NCBI RefSeq assembly: GCF_019160155.1
Contig: NZ_JAFNIH010000035.1
Coordinates: forward strand, 124,001 to 188,000
DNA length: 64,000 nt
Origin: Pinisolibacter aquiterrae
Lineage (GTDB): Bacteria; Pseudomonadota; Alphaproteobacteria; Rhizobiales; Ancalomicrobiaceae
Direction of reading: 5' to 3'
Both the position numbers and the translations under genes were made by a program. Shown piece by piece: positions 1-10,005 of the stretch. Under the pieces are notes generated by a model. It worked only from the letters and a program-made list of their open reading frames with translations. It did not search any database and was not told the origin of the DNA. Every line of letters starts with the position of its first letter. Position 1 is the first letter of the stretch.

Positions 1-501
1 CAGCCGGTCGGGATCGATCGGGAAGGCGCTCACGAGATGGTCGCGCACCGCGTGGGCGCGGCGGCGGGAGAGATCGAGGTTGTAGCCGGGATCGCCGACC
101 GCGTCGGTGTGTCCGGCGACGAGATAGCGATAGGGGGTGAGATCGCGCGAGGCGAGCGCGCGGCCGAGCGGCCTGAGGTCGGCCCGGGCCCGCGGCGTCA
201 AGGCGGCGCTGTCGAACTGGAAATAGACCTCGAGATCGACGGTGCGGGAGGGGACCACGACGATGGTCTCGCCCTCGATGTCCGGCTCGACGCGGGTGCC
301 GCCGTAATATTCGGGCGGCGGCGGCCGGTCGGCGTCGAAGCGCTGGTCGTAGCCCCCGGTCGGGGCCTGCCCACGGATCGGCGCGAGGGAGCGGATGATC
401 GCATTGATCTCCGCCTCGCCGGCCGCTGCCGCTTCCGTCGGCCAGCCGGCGCCGGCGAGCATCGCCGCGAAGAGGAGCTCTCTCCTGTCGAAACGGACCA
501 T
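1..501 (-). CDS. OmpA-family protein, C-terminus cut by window edge
   Basis: The ATG at 501 follows a strong AAGGAGG Shine-Dalgarno sequence; 167 codons are present and the frame runs off the left edge. Residues 8-27 look like a short secretion signal. A proline-rich linker lies near residues 60-63 (PPPP). An OmpA-like peptidoglycan-binding domain begins near residue 90, with FQFDSAAL at 94-101, GHTDAVGD at 130-137 and LSRRRAHAV at 144-152. This domain family anchors the outer membrane to peptidoglycan in the periplasm. It may form one envelope unit with the two minus-strand genes upstream, but 166 bases separate it from the DUF4384 gene. Confidence 0.88.
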   Translation of the reverse strand, partial: MVRFDRRELLFAAMLAGAGWPTEAAAAGEAEINAIIRSLAPIRGQAPTGGYDQRFDADRPPPPEYYGGTRVEPDIEGETIVVVPSRTVDLEVYFQFDSAALTPRARADLRPLGRALASRDLTPYRYLVAGHTDAVGDPGYNLDLSRRRAHAVRDHLVSAFPIDPDRL

Positions 502-591
502 GGCTCCCTCCTTTCGGGTGAGAAGGTCTTCGCGGCGCTCGCGCGTCCCAATGTTTCTCTGTTTTTTCGCGATGTCGTTGACCTGGAGCAA

Positions 592-618
592 GTTCGAGAA
601 AAAAGCGGAGTCTCGAAC
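592..618 (-). terminator. Inverted repeat after the DUF4384 gene
   Basis: GTTCGAGA (592-599) and TCTCGAAC (611-618) form a perfect 8-bp stem around an 11-nt loop. On the minus strand the loop contains a run of six T's. It sits 50 bases past the DUF4384 stop and about 90 bases before the OmpA-family start. It could end the upstream transcript or act in the promoter of the next gene. Confidence 0.35.
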
Positions 619-667
619 GGGCGATCATTGGTATTTCAGAGGGCGAAATCTCAGACTTCCGCCGCGA

Positions 668-2119
668 TCAGGGCGCGACACTGATCGTCACCTCGGCCGA
701 GCCGGCCTCGACGTCGAGGAGACGGGCGAAGGCGAGATCGAGACCGGCGGCATCGAGGCCGGGGACGGGGCCGAGCGGGTCGGGGAAGAAGGCGGTGGGG
801 AGATCCTTGCGGACGTCGCGGCTGGTGGCGTAGCAGCGGACGAATTCCTCGCCGGTGGTGTCGGCGTTGAAGACGAAGCGGAACGGGTCGAGCTTCGGAT
901 CCGGCAGCGACTGGGGGGTCCCGGCGGCGAGATGGTTGGCGTCGGGCGTGCGGCGATAGGGATTGGGCAGCACGGTCGACACGGTGCCGGCGGAATCGAC
1001 GTAGAAGCACCAGATCCAGGCGTCGCGGCTCGAGCGGGCGACGAGGGTGAGTTCCTCGCCGGGCCGATAGATCGGCGTGCGGCCGCGCGGGCTCGTCAGG
1101 CGGAAGGCGAAGGGGCCGTGGCCGAGGTCGTCGGCGCCGATCCCGGGATTGGTCGGGCGCAGCTCGAGGCCCGCGAAGTCCTGAAGACGGATGCGTCCGG
1201 CCCAGGCGTGGGTGGCGCCGTCGCCGCGCCGCAGGGTGAGTTTCAGATCGACGGCATTGCCGCGCAGCCAATAGCGGCCGGTCAGATCGTAGATCGGTTC
1301 GGCGGTTTCGGCCGGGGCGGCGCCGTCGCCGGTCGGATCGAGCACCTTGAGGGCGCGGCCGGAGACCGGATTGGCCACTTCGCCGGTCAGGGCGGAGATC
1401 AGGCGATCGCGCAGGTAGCGCCCGGCGGGCGGCTGGGCGGCGGTGTCCTGATAGAAGAAACCGCCGAGCCGCACCGTGCGCAGATCGGCGATGTCGAGGG
1501 CGAAGCGGTGGGCGGCGCGGTTGATCGCCGCGTCCATCGTGGTGGCGAGATCGGCGAGATCGCCGACCAGATAGACCTCGGGCACCACCACCGGCCGGGT
1601 CAGGGCGAGGGTGCGACCGCTGGCGCGCTCGATGCCGCGCAGCGTCAGGACGATCTTGCCGTCCTGGCCGTAGATCTGCGGCATGACCACGACGTCGACC
1701 TTGCGATTGGCCTCCTCGAGCGCGGCGACGGGATTGCCGCCGCTCTTCTGCAGCGCTCCGGTCCGGTCGAGATGGGTGATCACCGCGCCGATGGCGGTGC
1801 CGTCGAGGACGTCGAGGCAGGGGAGGCGGCGGCCGACGAGGCGGGCGACGATCTCGTCGTAGACCCGCTGCGCGCTCTTGGCCTGAACCGGCACGCGATC
1901 CGCGTCGAAGGGCCAGATGCCGATGCTCTTGCGGGCGCCGAAGAGGCAGGAGCCCTGGCCGATCTCGCCGTCGAGCAGTTGCTCGACGGCGGTGGTGATC
2001 GGGTCGACCGGCGGCGGTGTGGGGGCTTGGGCGGGGGACTGGGCGAGGGCGCCGGACGCGACGGCGAGGACCAGCGCCAGGGCGGTCGGAAGCGCGAGAA
2101 ACCGGCTCCTCCTCGTCAT
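668..2119 (-). CDS. Secreted DUF4384-domain protein
   Basis: 483 residues. I chose ATG 2119 because it gives a classic signal peptide (MTRRSRFLALPTALALVLA, cleavage near ALA-QS) and has GGAGG about 10 bases upstream; an in-frame ATG 26 codons earlier adds only basic, non-secretory sequence. The N-terminal half (about residues 45-230: FGARKSIGIWPFD, VDVVVMPQIYGQDGK) resembles periplasmic assembly-type folds of the CsgG kind, a weak impression only. The C-terminal part (about 360-460: PIYRPGEELTLVARSSRDAW, FYVDSAGTVSTVLPN) matches the DUF4384 pattern of a beta-rich domain seen in surface and secretion-linked proteins. It starts 34 bases after the repeat-protein gene, so the two are probably co-transcribed. 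The exact role is unknown. Confidence 0.75.
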   Translation of the reverse strand: MTRRSRFLALPTALALVLAVASGALAQSPAQAPTPPPVDPITTAVEQLLDGEIGQGSCLFGARKSIGIWPFDADRVPVQAKSAQRVYDEIVARLVGRRLPCLDVLDGTAIGAVITHLDRTGALQKSGGNPVAALEEANRKVDVVVMPQIYGQDGKIVLTLRGIERASGRTLALTRPVVVPEVYLVGDLADLATTMDAAINRAAHRFALDIADLRTVRLGGFFYQDTAAQPPAGRYLRDRLISALTGEVANPVSGRALKVLDPTGDGAAPAETAEPIYDLTGRYWLRGNAVDLKLTLRRGDGATHAWAGRIRLQDFAGLELRPTNPGIGADDLGHGPFAFRLTSPRGRTPIYRPGEELTLVARSSRDAWIWCFYVDSAGTVSTVLPNPYRRTPDANHLAAGTPQSLPDPKLDPFRFVFNADTTGEEFVRCYATSRDVRKDLPTAFFPDPLGPVPGLDAAGLDLAFARLLDVEAGSAEVTISVAP

Positions 2120-2153
2120 GGGCGTCTGACCTCCGATCTCGGGGCGCGGCGCC

Positions 2154-3488
2154 TCAGGGCGTCGCCCGCCAGGTGCCGCTCGCCTTGTCGAGGCCACCTG
2201 CTCCGGTCCACGTCCCCGAGGCCGAACCCTTGGTGAAGCGTCCGTCGAGGTGACCGGAGAAGGCGACGCCCTTGTTCCAATGCACGGTGCCGCTCATGTT
2301 GGCGCCGAAGGTTCCCTGGGCGTCGATGGCGCCGGAGAAGCTGCCGGTGACGCCGTCGCCCTTGACGGAGCCGCTGATGGTGCCGTGCACGACCGCGCCG
2401 GAGACGGTGATCGACATCGAGCCCGAGGCGCCGCCGCCGGAGAAGGTGCCGCGCCACGCCCCTTGCAGATCCGCCTGGGTCGGCAGGGTCGAGGGGCTCA
2501 TGACGCCGAGGCCGTTGATCGGTTCCTTGCCGATCAGCTTGCCCTGAGGATCGTACTGCAGGGTGTAGCCACCGACGACGTTGCCTTGGGCGTCCTTGGT
2601 GTAGATCAGCTTCGTCGTGCCGTTCTTGTCGGTGACCCGTCCGACCTCGTAGTCGCCGGGGCCGTTGGTCGGCGGCGTCGGCGCCGAGGTGTTGGAGAAG
2701 GGCTCCTTCGAAATCAGATTGCCCTGGGGATCGTAGTGCTCGATCCAGCCGCCGGTGATGTTGCCTTGGGCGTCGCGGGTATTGAAGACCTTGGAGGTGC
2801 CGTTCTTGCCGGTGACGTAGCCGCCCTCGGTGGTGCCGGCGGTCGGCGCCGGGGTCGGCGGCGGAGTGTTGGAGAAGGGCTCCTTCGAGATCAGCTTGCC
2901 CTGAGCGTCGTAGTGCTCGATCCAGCCGCCGGTGATGTTGCCCTGGGCGTCGCGGGTGTTGAAGACCTTGGAGGTGCCGTTCTTGTCGGTGAGGTAACCG
3001 CCCTCGGTGGTGCCGGCGGTCGGCGCCGGGGTCGGCGGCGGGGTGTTGGAGAAGGGCTCCTTGGCGATCAGCTTGCCCTGCGCGTCGTAGTGCTCGATCC
3101 ATCCGCCGGTGATGTTGCCTTGGGCGTCGCGGGTGTTGAAGACCTTGGACGTCCCGTGCTTGTCGGTGAGGTAGCCACCCTCGGAGGTGGTGCCCCCGGA
3201 CGAGGAGGACGGCGAAGGCGCGGGGGAGGGCGCGGCGGCGGGGGCGTTCTTGAAGGGGTCCCAGCCCGAGCCGGCGCCGCCGGAGGAGGGCGACGTCGAG
3301 CCGCCGCCGCTCGCGCCGCTGCCGCCGGTCGCGCCACCCGCGCCGCCGCTTCCCGAACTCGGGGCGGGCTGCTTCAGCCAGTCGTTGCCGTCGGATCCGC
3401 CCGCCGATTGCGCGAGCGCGAGACCAGTCGATCCGGCGAGCAGGAGGAAGACCGTCACGGAGACGGACAGAGAGCGAATGGCGTCCAT
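2154..3488 (-). CDS. Secreted tandem-repeat protein of unknown function
   Basis: 444 residues. A signal peptide occupies about 1-27 (VTVFLLLAGSTGLALAQS). A Gly/Ser/Pro-rich low-complexity segment covers 28-100. Three near-identical repeats of 59-60 residues (EGGY at 103, 162 and 222) and a diverged fourth (near 280) follow, each with FNTRDAQGNITGGWIEHYD and a KEPFSNT-like end, joined by Pro/Thr-rich spacers. A glycine-rich, beta-looking C-terminal domain (about 343-444; GAWRGTF, GTISGSVKGDG, SGTWTGAG) completes it. The repeat phrase is reminiscent of short beta-hairpin repeats (MORN or Rhs-like), but I do not recognise a named family. It is the first gene of a probable operon with the DUF4384 gene. 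Confidence 0.75.
   Translation of the reverse strand: MDAIRSLSVSVTVFLLLAGSTGLALAQSAGGSDGNDWLKQPAPSSGSGGAGGATGGSGASGGGSTSPSSGGAGSGWDPFKNAPAAAPSPAPSPSSSSGGTTSEGGYLTDKHGTSKVFNTRDAQGNITGGWIEHYDAQGKLIAKEPFSNTPPPTPAPTAGTTEGGYLTDKNGTSKVFNTRDAQGNITGGWIEHYDAQGKLISKEPFSNTPPPTPAPTAGTTEGGYVTGKNGTSKVFNTRDAQGNITGGWIEHYDPQGNLISKEPFSNTSAPTPPTNGPGDYEVGRVTDKNGTTKLIYTKDAQGNVVGGYTLQYDPQGKLIGKEPINGLGVMSPSTLPTQADLQGAWRGTFSGGGASGSMSITVSGAVVHGTISGSVKGDGVTGSFSGAIDAQGTFGANMSGTVHWNKGVAFSGHLDGRFTKGSASGTWTGAGGLDKASGTWRATP
2511..3188 (-). repeat. Tandem coding repeats of about 177-180 bp
   Basis: Four consecutive repeat units inside the secreted repeat protein (residues about 101-326). The first three are nearly identical at the DNA level, for example the recurring stretch encoding FNTRDAQGNITGGW. 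The fourth is diverged (YTKDAQGNVVGGY). High DNA identity suggests recent duplication or gene conversion, so copy number may vary between strains. Confidence 0.85.
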
Positions 3489-3547
3489 GGCGACACCTCG
3501 TCATCTCGAAGGCGGTATTTCCAGTTTATGTCTCCGTCGAGCGAACT

Positions 3548-4630
3548 TCATTGATCTCGCGCATCGGATCGGCGGGGCGGGCCGGCGAGAGCCAGGGTGA
3601 TCGCCCATTCGTCGATCAGGGTGCGCAGCGCGTGCGCGACGCCGAGCGGGCCGCCGACGGCGAGCGCCTCGATCAACGGACGGCCGACCATCACCGCGTC
3701 GGCGCCCCGCGAAAGCGCCACGTGGACGTCGCCGCCGCGCCGGACGCCGCCGTCGAGGAGGATCGTCGGGCGATCGCCGAGCCGGTCGCGGATCGGCGCG
3801 AGCCGGTCGAGCGCGGCCGGGGCGAGATCGAGCACGCGGCCGCCGTGGTTGGAGACGATCACGCCGGCGGCGCCGAGATCGATCGCCCGGGCGGCGTCCT
3901 CGACGTCGAGGATGCCCTTCAGGAGCACCGGCAGGCGGGTCCGCGCGACGATGTGGGCGACGTCGCTCCAGGTCGGCCTCCGGGCGAGGAGGGCGGCGAG
4001 CGATCCGTCGCCGCCGTCCGCCGGCGCGTCGCGCAGATTGGCCGGGGCGAGGGGCGCCGGCAGGCGAAAGCCGGCGCGCTGCTCGACGTTGCGCACGCCG
4101 AAGACGGGCGCGTCGACGGTGATCACCAGCGCCGCGTAGCCGGCCGCCTCGGCGCGGGCGACGAGGGCGTCGGTGAAGCCGCGATCGGGCTGGACGTAGA
4201 GCTGGAACCACTGGGTGCCGCCGTCGGCGGCCTCGGCGATCGCCTCGAGCGACAGGGTGGAGAGGGTCGAGGCGACGAGGATCGTGTCGACCGCGCTCGC
4301 CGCCATCGCCGTCGCCCGTTCGGCGAGCGGATGGAAGAGGCCCTGATGGGCGACCGGGGCGACCAGGATCGGCGCGGCGATCGACCGTCCGAACAGGGTC
4401 GCGGCCGGGGCCGGATCCTGATCGAGCAGTAGGCGCGGCACGATCTCGGCGGCGAGAAAGGCGTCGCGGTTGCGTCGCGCGGTGACCCCGTCGCAGGCAT
4501 GGCCGGCGAGATAGGCGTGGGCCTCCGGGGCGAGCCGCGCGCGGGCGAGCGGCGCCCAATCCTCGAGCGAGACGACGCCCGGCGGAACCGCGCCGAAGTC
4601 GGAGGGACCGAGGTCTCCGGCCGCCGTCAC
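3548..4630 (-). CDS. FMN-dependent alpha-hydroxy-acid oxidase/dehydrogenase
   Basis: 360 residues, family of lactate/glycolate oxidase (LldD/GOX). It oxidises an L-2-hydroxy acid to a 2-oxo acid with FMN. Family motifs are in order: substrate-site Tyr in AHAYLAGHACDG, FQLYV, TVDAPVFGVRNVEQR, LPVLLKGI, the catalytic His in VSNHGGR, and the FMN phosphate site DGGVRRGGDV. The usual RQLD after the catalytic His is RVLD, and GGA(G/A)DE is GHACDG, so the substrate may differ from lactate. The start is a GTG that overlaps the tonB stop (GTGA), so translation is coupled to tonB. It lies last in the iron operon, which is unusual for this enzyme. Confidence 0.87.
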   Translation of the reverse strand: MTAAGDLGPSDFGAVPPGVVSLEDWAPLARARLAPEAHAYLAGHACDGVTARRNRDAFLAAEIVPRLLLDQDPAPAATLFGRSIAAPILVAPVAHQGLFHPLAERATAMAASAVDTILVASTLSTLSLEAIAEAADGGTQWFQLYVQPDRGFTDALVARAEAAGYAALVITVDAPVFGVRNVEQRAGFRLPAPLAPANLRDAPADGGDGSLAALLARRPTWSDVAHIVARTRLPVLLKGILDVEDAARAIDLGAAGVIVSNHGGRVLDLAPAALDRLAPIRDRLGDRPTILLDGGVRRGGDVHVALSRGADAVMVGRPLIEALAVGGPLGVAHALRTLIDEWAITLALAGPPRRSDARDQ

Positions 4631-5439
4631 GACTTCAACCGGAAGCGGATCGGCACGACCACGTCGACGTGATCGGCGAGGAAATTGGCGGGCATGGCCG
4701 GCAGGGGCGCGGCGCGGTCGATCAGATCGAGGGCGGCGCCGTCGAGGACGGCGGAGCCGGCGGTGCGATGGAGACGGCGGGCGACGACGCGGCCGTCGCG
4801 TCCGACCGTCACCGCCACCAGCACCTCGCCTTCGGCGCCGGAGGCGCGCGCCTCGCGCGGGTAGCGCTTGTGGCGGCCGAGATGGGCCATGACGGCCTTG
4901 GCCCAGGAGGCGGGCGTCGGCGGGGCCTCGCGGACGCTGCCCTCGCTCGGCGCGGCGGTGGTGGCGGCGGTCTGCTCGACCGGCGAGGGGGCGGCGGCGG
5001 AGGCGGAGGCGGCGCTGTCGGCGGCGGCCTGCGACGGGGCCATCTCCTCGGTCGTCTGTTGCTCGGCCGACTCCTCGGTGCGCTCGAGCGTCTTCTTCTC
5101 GGCGAGGAGGAGATCGGGATCGTCGGGCTTGCGGGGCGAGGCGTCGGTCTCCGGCAGATCGTCCTCGCCGGCGGCGGAGAGCGACTTCTTGACCTCGGGG
5201 GTCGACTGGGAGGCCTGCGACTCGCTCGCCTCGGCGACGCTGTCGCTGGTCTCGGCGGTCTCGGTCACGTCGGCGAATTCGACCACCATCTGCAGGCCGA
5301 CGTCCTCCCACACCTTCTCGTTCGGGGTGAAGGCGACGAAGGTCGCGGCGGCCGGGGCGGCGTGGAGGAGGAGGGCGGCGAGGGATCCGGCGATCCAGCG
5401 GCCGCGGGTGGCGGGGTCGCGCAGGCGATCGTGGGTCAT
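4627..5439 (-). CDS. tonB: TonB-family energy transducer
   Basis: 270 residues. TonB spans the periplasm and transmits proton-motive force from ExbB/ExbD to outer-membrane receptors. An N-terminal membrane anchor (about 15-33, [18 protein letters not shown]) is followed by a long acidic Glu/Ser/Thr/Ala-rich linker (about 50-185) and the C-terminal TonB fold ([20 protein letters not shown], then [11 protein letters not shown] at the end). The linker is acidic rather than the Pro-Lys/Pro-Glu type of E. coli TonB. The ATG overlaps the exbD stop (ATGA) and the stop overlaps the oxidase GTG, so exbD, tonB and the oxidase are translationally chained. Confidence 0.9.
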   Translation of the reverse strand: MTHDRLRDPATRGRWIAGSLAALLLHAAPAAATFVAFTPNEKVWEDVGLQMVVEFADVTETAETSDSVAEASESQASQSTPEVKKSLSAAGEDDLPETDASPRKPDDPDLLLAEKKTLERTEESAEQQTTEEMAPSQAAADSAASASAAAPSPVEQTAATTAAPSEGSVREAPPTPASWAKAVMAHLGRHKRYPREARASGAEGEVLVAVTVGRDGRVVARRLHRTAGSAVLDGAALDLIDRAAPLPAMPANFLADHVDVVVPIRFRLKS

Positions 5440-5912
5440 GGGCCTTCTCCCGGCGCGGTGGAGGCGGTGACGGGCGCGGCGGTGGCGGGGACCGAGCCGC
5501 CCTCCATGCCGACCAGGGCGATCTTCAGATGACCGGAGGCGCGCAGCATGTTCATCAGCCGCGTCACCTCGCCATAGGGCACCGACTTGTCGGCGCGGAC
5601 GAAGACGCGCTTGTCGAAATCGTACTTCGTGGCGCGCCCCATCTCGAGCTCGAAGGCCTCCGCCGCGACCGGGGTCTCGCCGATCAGGACGGAGAGGTCC
5701 GCCTTCATGGTGACGAAGACCGGCTTGTCGGGGCGCGGCTCCGGCTTGGCGGTGGAGACCGGCAGGTCGACCGGCGCGTCCACCGTGGAGAGCGGCGCGG
5801 CGACCATGAAGATGATCAGGAGCACCAGCATCACGTCGATGAAGGGGGTGACGTTGATCTCGCTCATCTCGCCGAGATCGTCGCCGCCACCGGGGAGAAG
5901 TCCGCCCGCCAT
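5436..5912 (-). CDS. exbD: ExbD/TolR-family proton-channel subunit
   Basis: 158 residues. One transmembrane helix (about 25-45) carries the essential membrane aspartate in [20 protein letters not shown], followed by a periplasmic domain ([34 protein letters not shown]). Together with ExbB it converts proton flow into TonB motion. I chose ATG 5912, with GGAG about 8 bases upstream, over a GTG at 5921 that overlaps the exbB stop but has no usable ribosome-binding site. It lies between exbB and tonB. Confidence 0.93.
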   Translation of the reverse strand: MAGGLLPGGGDDLGEMSEINVTPFIDVMLVLLIIFMVAAPLSTVDAPVDLPVSTAKPEPRPDKPVFVTMKADLSVLIGETPVAAEAFELEMGRATKYDFDKRVFVRADKSVPYGEVTRLMNMLRASGHLKIALVGMEGGSVPATAAPVTASTAPGEGP

Positions 5913-5917
5913 CGCCG

Positions 5918-6694
<777 letters not shown>

Positions 6695-6702
6695 GGGGTG
6701 CC

Positions 6703-7386
6703 TCACGTCTCGGCCCAGCGGCGCACGAGGTTGTGGTAGACGAAGGAGAGGCGGACGGCGTGGGGATCGCCCTCGCCGTCGCGCAGTCTCAGGTCCTGGA
6801 TGGTCTGATCGAGATCGAAGAGGAGGGTGCGCTCGCCCTCGTCGCGGATCATGCTCTGGATCCAGAAGAACGAGGCGATCCGCTCGCCCGAACGCACCGG
6901 CGCCACTTCGTGGAGCGAGGTCGAGGGATAGACCACGGCATGGCCGGCCGGCAGCTTGACGCTCTGGGCGCCGAAGGGCGTCTCGATCGTCAGTTCGCCG
7001 CCCTCGTAGTCGTCCGGGTCGGACAGGAACACGGTGGCGGAGACGTCGGCGCGGATGCGGGTCGGGTCGCTGGGGGCGTTGCGCACGGCGTTGTCGACGT
7101 GAATGCCGAAGGATTCGCCCGGGCCATAGGCGTTGAACATCGGCGGTAGGATCCGGAGCGGCAGCGTCGCCGACAGGAAGGTCGGATCGCGATGGAGCGC
7201 GGCGAGGATCTCCGCGCCGATCTCGACCGCGTCGCGGCCGGTCGGATCGAGCTGGCGGTTGTTCTTCACCGTCGCCGAGATCGGCCCGGCGGTGGCGCGC
7301 CCGTCGATCCAGGTCGCGGCGGCGAGCCGGCTCCGGCACCGGGCGAGCGTCTGCGGGTCGAGGAGATCGGGGATGGTGATCAACAT
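6703..7386 (-). CDS. piuC: PKHD-type Fe(II)/2-oxoglutarate hydroxylase, PiuC-like
   Basis: 227 residues, the usual size of the YbiX/PiuC family. The metal triad is visible: HVD in FGIHVDNAV and the distal His in [10 protein letters not shown]; the Arg for 2-oxoglutarate is in [10 protein letters not shown]. Other family signatures are VKNNRQL and [11 protein letters not shown]. Family members sit next to siderophore receptor genes and are Fur-regulated; their substrate is not settled. Here the gene lies between the TonB receptor (68-base gap) and exbB (8-base gap), which fits that pattern. Confidence 0.92.
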   Translation of the reverse strand: MLITIPDLLDPQTLARCRSRLAAATWIDGRATAGPISATVKNNRQLDPTGRDAVEIGAEILAALHRDPTFLSATLPLRILPPMFNAYGPGESFGIHVDNAVRNAPSDPTRIRADVSATVFLSDPDDYEGGELTIETPFGAQSVKLPAGHAVVYPSTSLHEVAPVRSGERIASFFWIQSMIRDEGERTLLFDLDQTIQDLRLRDGEGDPHAVRLSFVYHNLVRRWAET

Positions 7387-7454
7387 GGCGCAATCCGGCG
7401 GCGACCCGAGCCCGAGCGAGGCCGGGGGAGCCCGGCGCCGCTCGGATCGGTGGG

Positions 7455-9866
7455 TCAATATTTCACGTTGAGCGAGAGGTATCCGACCCGGCCGGGCTGG
7501 ATGTGGGCGTATTGCGCGGCGTTCTCGTAGGGCGTCTCGAAGAGAACCGTGTCGAAGACGTTGTTGATGTTGCCGCGCAGGGTGACGTTCGGCCGAACCT
7601 TCCACTCCGCCATCAGATCGAAGCGCCAGCCGGCCGGGACCGACCAGGTCGCCTCGGCGAGAGTGCCGCCGTAGACGCGGCTCTTGTAGGTCGCGCCGGC
7701 GCCGAGGGTGAGGCCGTCGAGCACCTCGTATTTGGTGAGGACGTTGAAAGTCTCGTGGGCGTTGCGGCCGAGCCGCTTGCCGACGTTGGCGGCGACCGCC
7801 GACTTCGTCACCTCGCTGTCCATGAAGACGGCGCCGCCGAAGAGGCTCCAGCGGTCGGTGATCTTGCCGGCGACGTTGAACTCGACGCCCTGGACGACAT
7901 AGGCGCCGCCGTCGGACCACACGGTGGTGCTGCCGGAGCGGACCGACTCGCGTGCATTGTCCTTTTCGGTGCGGAAGAGGGCGGCGGAGGCGAGCAGGCG
8001 ATTGCCGAAGAGCTGCCACTTGGTGCCGATCTCGTAGGAGGTGTTCTTCTCCGGGGCGAGGGCGGAGGTGGTGGCGTCGATGCCGCCGTAGGAGGCGTTG
8101 GTCACGTCCAGCTCGGCGCCGATCGGGTTGGCCGAGGTGCCGTAGGCGGCGTAGAGCGTGGCATTGTCCCAGAACTTCCAGGTCAGCGCGGCGTTCCAGT
8201 TGAGCAGCGTGTCGTGGCGGGAGATGCCGCCGGTGCGCTCGACCTCGAAGTCGTCGACGCGGGCGCCGAGGTCGAGCCGCCAGCGGTCGGTCAGATCGAT
8301 GGCGTCGCTCAGATAAAGGCTCTTGGTGTCGATCGAGACGGTGGTCTCGTTCGGGTTCGACGTGTAGGTCGTCGCCGGGTCGAGGTTGGAGAAATCGAAG
8401 TCGAAGATGTTCGAATAGGACCAGTAGGTCACGCCCTCGGCGTTGGTGCAGGTCGACGTCGAGCCGGTCGAGCCGATCGAGCAGAGCTTGGAGCCGACCA
8501 CCATGTGTTCGCGCATCATCTCGAAACCGGCGACGAAGGTGTGTTTCACGCCCCAGGTGTCGGCGTGGAACTCGACGTCGTTGGTCATCGCCAGACTGTC
8601 GTTGCGGCGGACGTGAGACGTCGTCGAGGAGCGACCGGAGAAGAGGCCGGTGACCGGATCGAAGCTCGCGGCGCCGGGCTTCGCCAGCACCATGTCGTAA
8701 TCCGACGAGCCGAAGCGCAGGCGGTTGGTCCACTTGGCGCCGTCGCCGAGCATCACCTCGGTCTTGGCGGAGACGATGTCCTGCTTGTAGTGGAGGTAGT
8801 CGCGCTTGGCCAAGCCGAAGTAGGCGCCGCGCGAGAGACCGTATTCGGTCATCGGCTTGCCGTCGTACATCGGCACGCCGTAGTCGGGGAGCTGGTCGAT
8901 GTCGACGTGATACCAGTCGACCGTGGTCTTGAAGGTCTCGTTCGGCCGCCAGGTGGCGGCGAGGAGGCCGCCCCAACGATCGTCGCGGCCCTGATCGCGG
9001 CCGGCGACCTCGGCCTTCTGCCACATTCCGTTCGCACGCAGGGCGAAGGTCTCGTCGATCTTCTTGTTGACGTCGATGTCGATGCGGCGGGTCGCGTCGG
9101 TGCCGAGGGTGGTGGTCGCCTCGTAGTGATCGGCGAAGAAGGGCTTCTTGGTCTCGATGGCGACGGCGCCGCCGGCGCTGCCGCGTCCGGCGACCGTGCC
9201 GGAGGGACCTTTGAGGATCTCGATCTGTTCGGTCGCGAAATTCTCGCGCACGGCGACGCCGCTGTCGCGCTGGCCGTCGACGAAGACGTCGTTGCGGGCG
9301 TCGAAGCCGCGAATGAAGATGCGGTCGCCGAAGGGATTGCCGCCCTCGCCGGAGCCGAGCGTGATGCCGGCGGTGGTGCGCACCAGTTCACGGAACGAGG
9401 TCGCGGCCTTGTCCTCCATCACCTCCTTGGGGATGGCGACGACGGTGCGCGGGGTCTCGGCGAGCGGACGCACCAGCTTCGAGGAGGCGGAGCGGTCGAT
9501 CTTGTAGGGCGCGCCCGGGGCGGCGTTGGGATTGGTCCCGCCCTCGCCGGGAACGGGAGCGGTCGCGACCGGGGCGACCGTCTCGCTCGCGGCCGGCGTG
9601 GCGGCGGCCGACTCGTCCGGACGCGCCGTGGTCGGCGAGGCGCGGCGCGGCGCGGCCTTGCGGGGGCGGGCGGGCTTCCTCACGTCCTTTTCCGCCTCGA
9701 CGGTCAGGGCCGGCAGTTCGGTCGGCGCGGTCTGCGCCTCGGCCGAGCCGCCGAAGGCGACGATCGTGGCGACGGCCATCGGCACCACCAGCTCAGATCG
9801 CTTCACGACCTGTGACACGGTCCGACGATCCCGCAGCGACGCGGGCGTGACGATACTCTTCGACAT
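7455..9866 (-). CDS. TonB-dependent siderophore receptor (catecholate type likely)
   Basis: 803 residues. An N-terminal export signal ends near residue 45 (SAEAQT) and is followed by a candidate TonB box (LPALTVEAE, about 51-59). An Ala/Pro-rich segment precedes the plug domain (about 130-255; ETPRTVVAIPKEVMEDKAAT, IFIRGFDARNDVFVDGQRD, ILKGPSGTVAGRGSAGG). The rest is a 22-strand-type beta barrel ending in NVKY, the terminal aromatic residue typical of outer-membrane barrels. The plug motifs resemble the Fiu/FcuA siderophore group. It is first in the receptor-piuC-exbB-exbD-tonB-oxidase operon and has a Fur-like box 140 bases upstream. The cognate siderophore cannot be read from sequence. Confidence 0.92.
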   Translation of the reverse strand: MSKSIVTPASLRDRRTVSQVVKRSELVVPMAVATIVAFGGSAEAQTAPTELPALTVEAEKDVRKPARPRKAAPRRASPTTARPDESAAATPAASETVAPVATAPVPGEGGTNPNAAPGAPYKIDRSASSKLVRPLAETPRTVVAIPKEVMEDKAATSFRELVRTTAGITLGSGEGGNPFGDRIFIRGFDARNDVFVDGQRDSGVAVRENFATEQIEILKGPSGTVAGRGSAGGAVAIETKKPFFADHYEATTTLGTDATRRIDIDVNKKIDETFALRANGMWQKAEVAGRDQGRDDRWGGLLAATWRPNETFKTTVDWYHVDIDQLPDYGVPMYDGKPMTEYGLSRGAYFGLAKRDYLHYKQDIVSAKTEVMLGDGAKWTNRLRFGSSDYDMVLAKPGAASFDPVTGLFSGRSSTTSHVRRNDSLAMTNDVEFHADTWGVKHTFVAGFEMMREHMVVGSKLCSIGSTGSTSTCTNAEGVTYWSYSNIFDFDFSNLDPATTYTSNPNETTVSIDTKSLYLSDAIDLTDRWRLDLGARVDDFEVERTGGISRHDTLLNWNAALTWKFWDNATLYAAYGTSANPIGAELDVTNASYGGIDATTSALAPEKNTSYEIGTKWQLFGNRLLASAALFRTEKDNARESVRSGSTTVWSDGGAYVVQGVEFNVAGKITDRWSLFGGAVFMDSEVTKSAVAANVGKRLGRNAHETFNVLTKYEVLDGLTLGAGATYKSRVYGGTLAEATWSVPAGWRFDLMAEWKVRPNVTLRGNINNVFDTVLFETPYENAAQYAHIQPGRVGYLSLNVKY

Positions 9867-10005
9867 GATTTCGATGCCCCTTGCGGCGACCGGCGGTCGC
9901 CTTCCCCAAATCCAACGAGCGAGCCTCCGTTTCGGACGGGGGCTCGGTGATCGGCTCGTTCGTGGGTGGCCGGATCGCTCCGTGAGGCTGCCTGGATCAA
10001 GCTAT

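Noticed and set aside
395-2236. Long plus-strand frame of over 600 codons opposite the DUF4384 gene
   Set aside because: Gly/Ala/Arg/Asp-rich composition without domains; it mirrors the minus-strand gene, a common artefact in high-GC DNA.
2511-3188. CRISPR-like spaced repeats
   Set aside because: The repeats are about 178 bp, contiguous, in frame and coding; there are no short direct repeats with unique spacers anywhere in the window.
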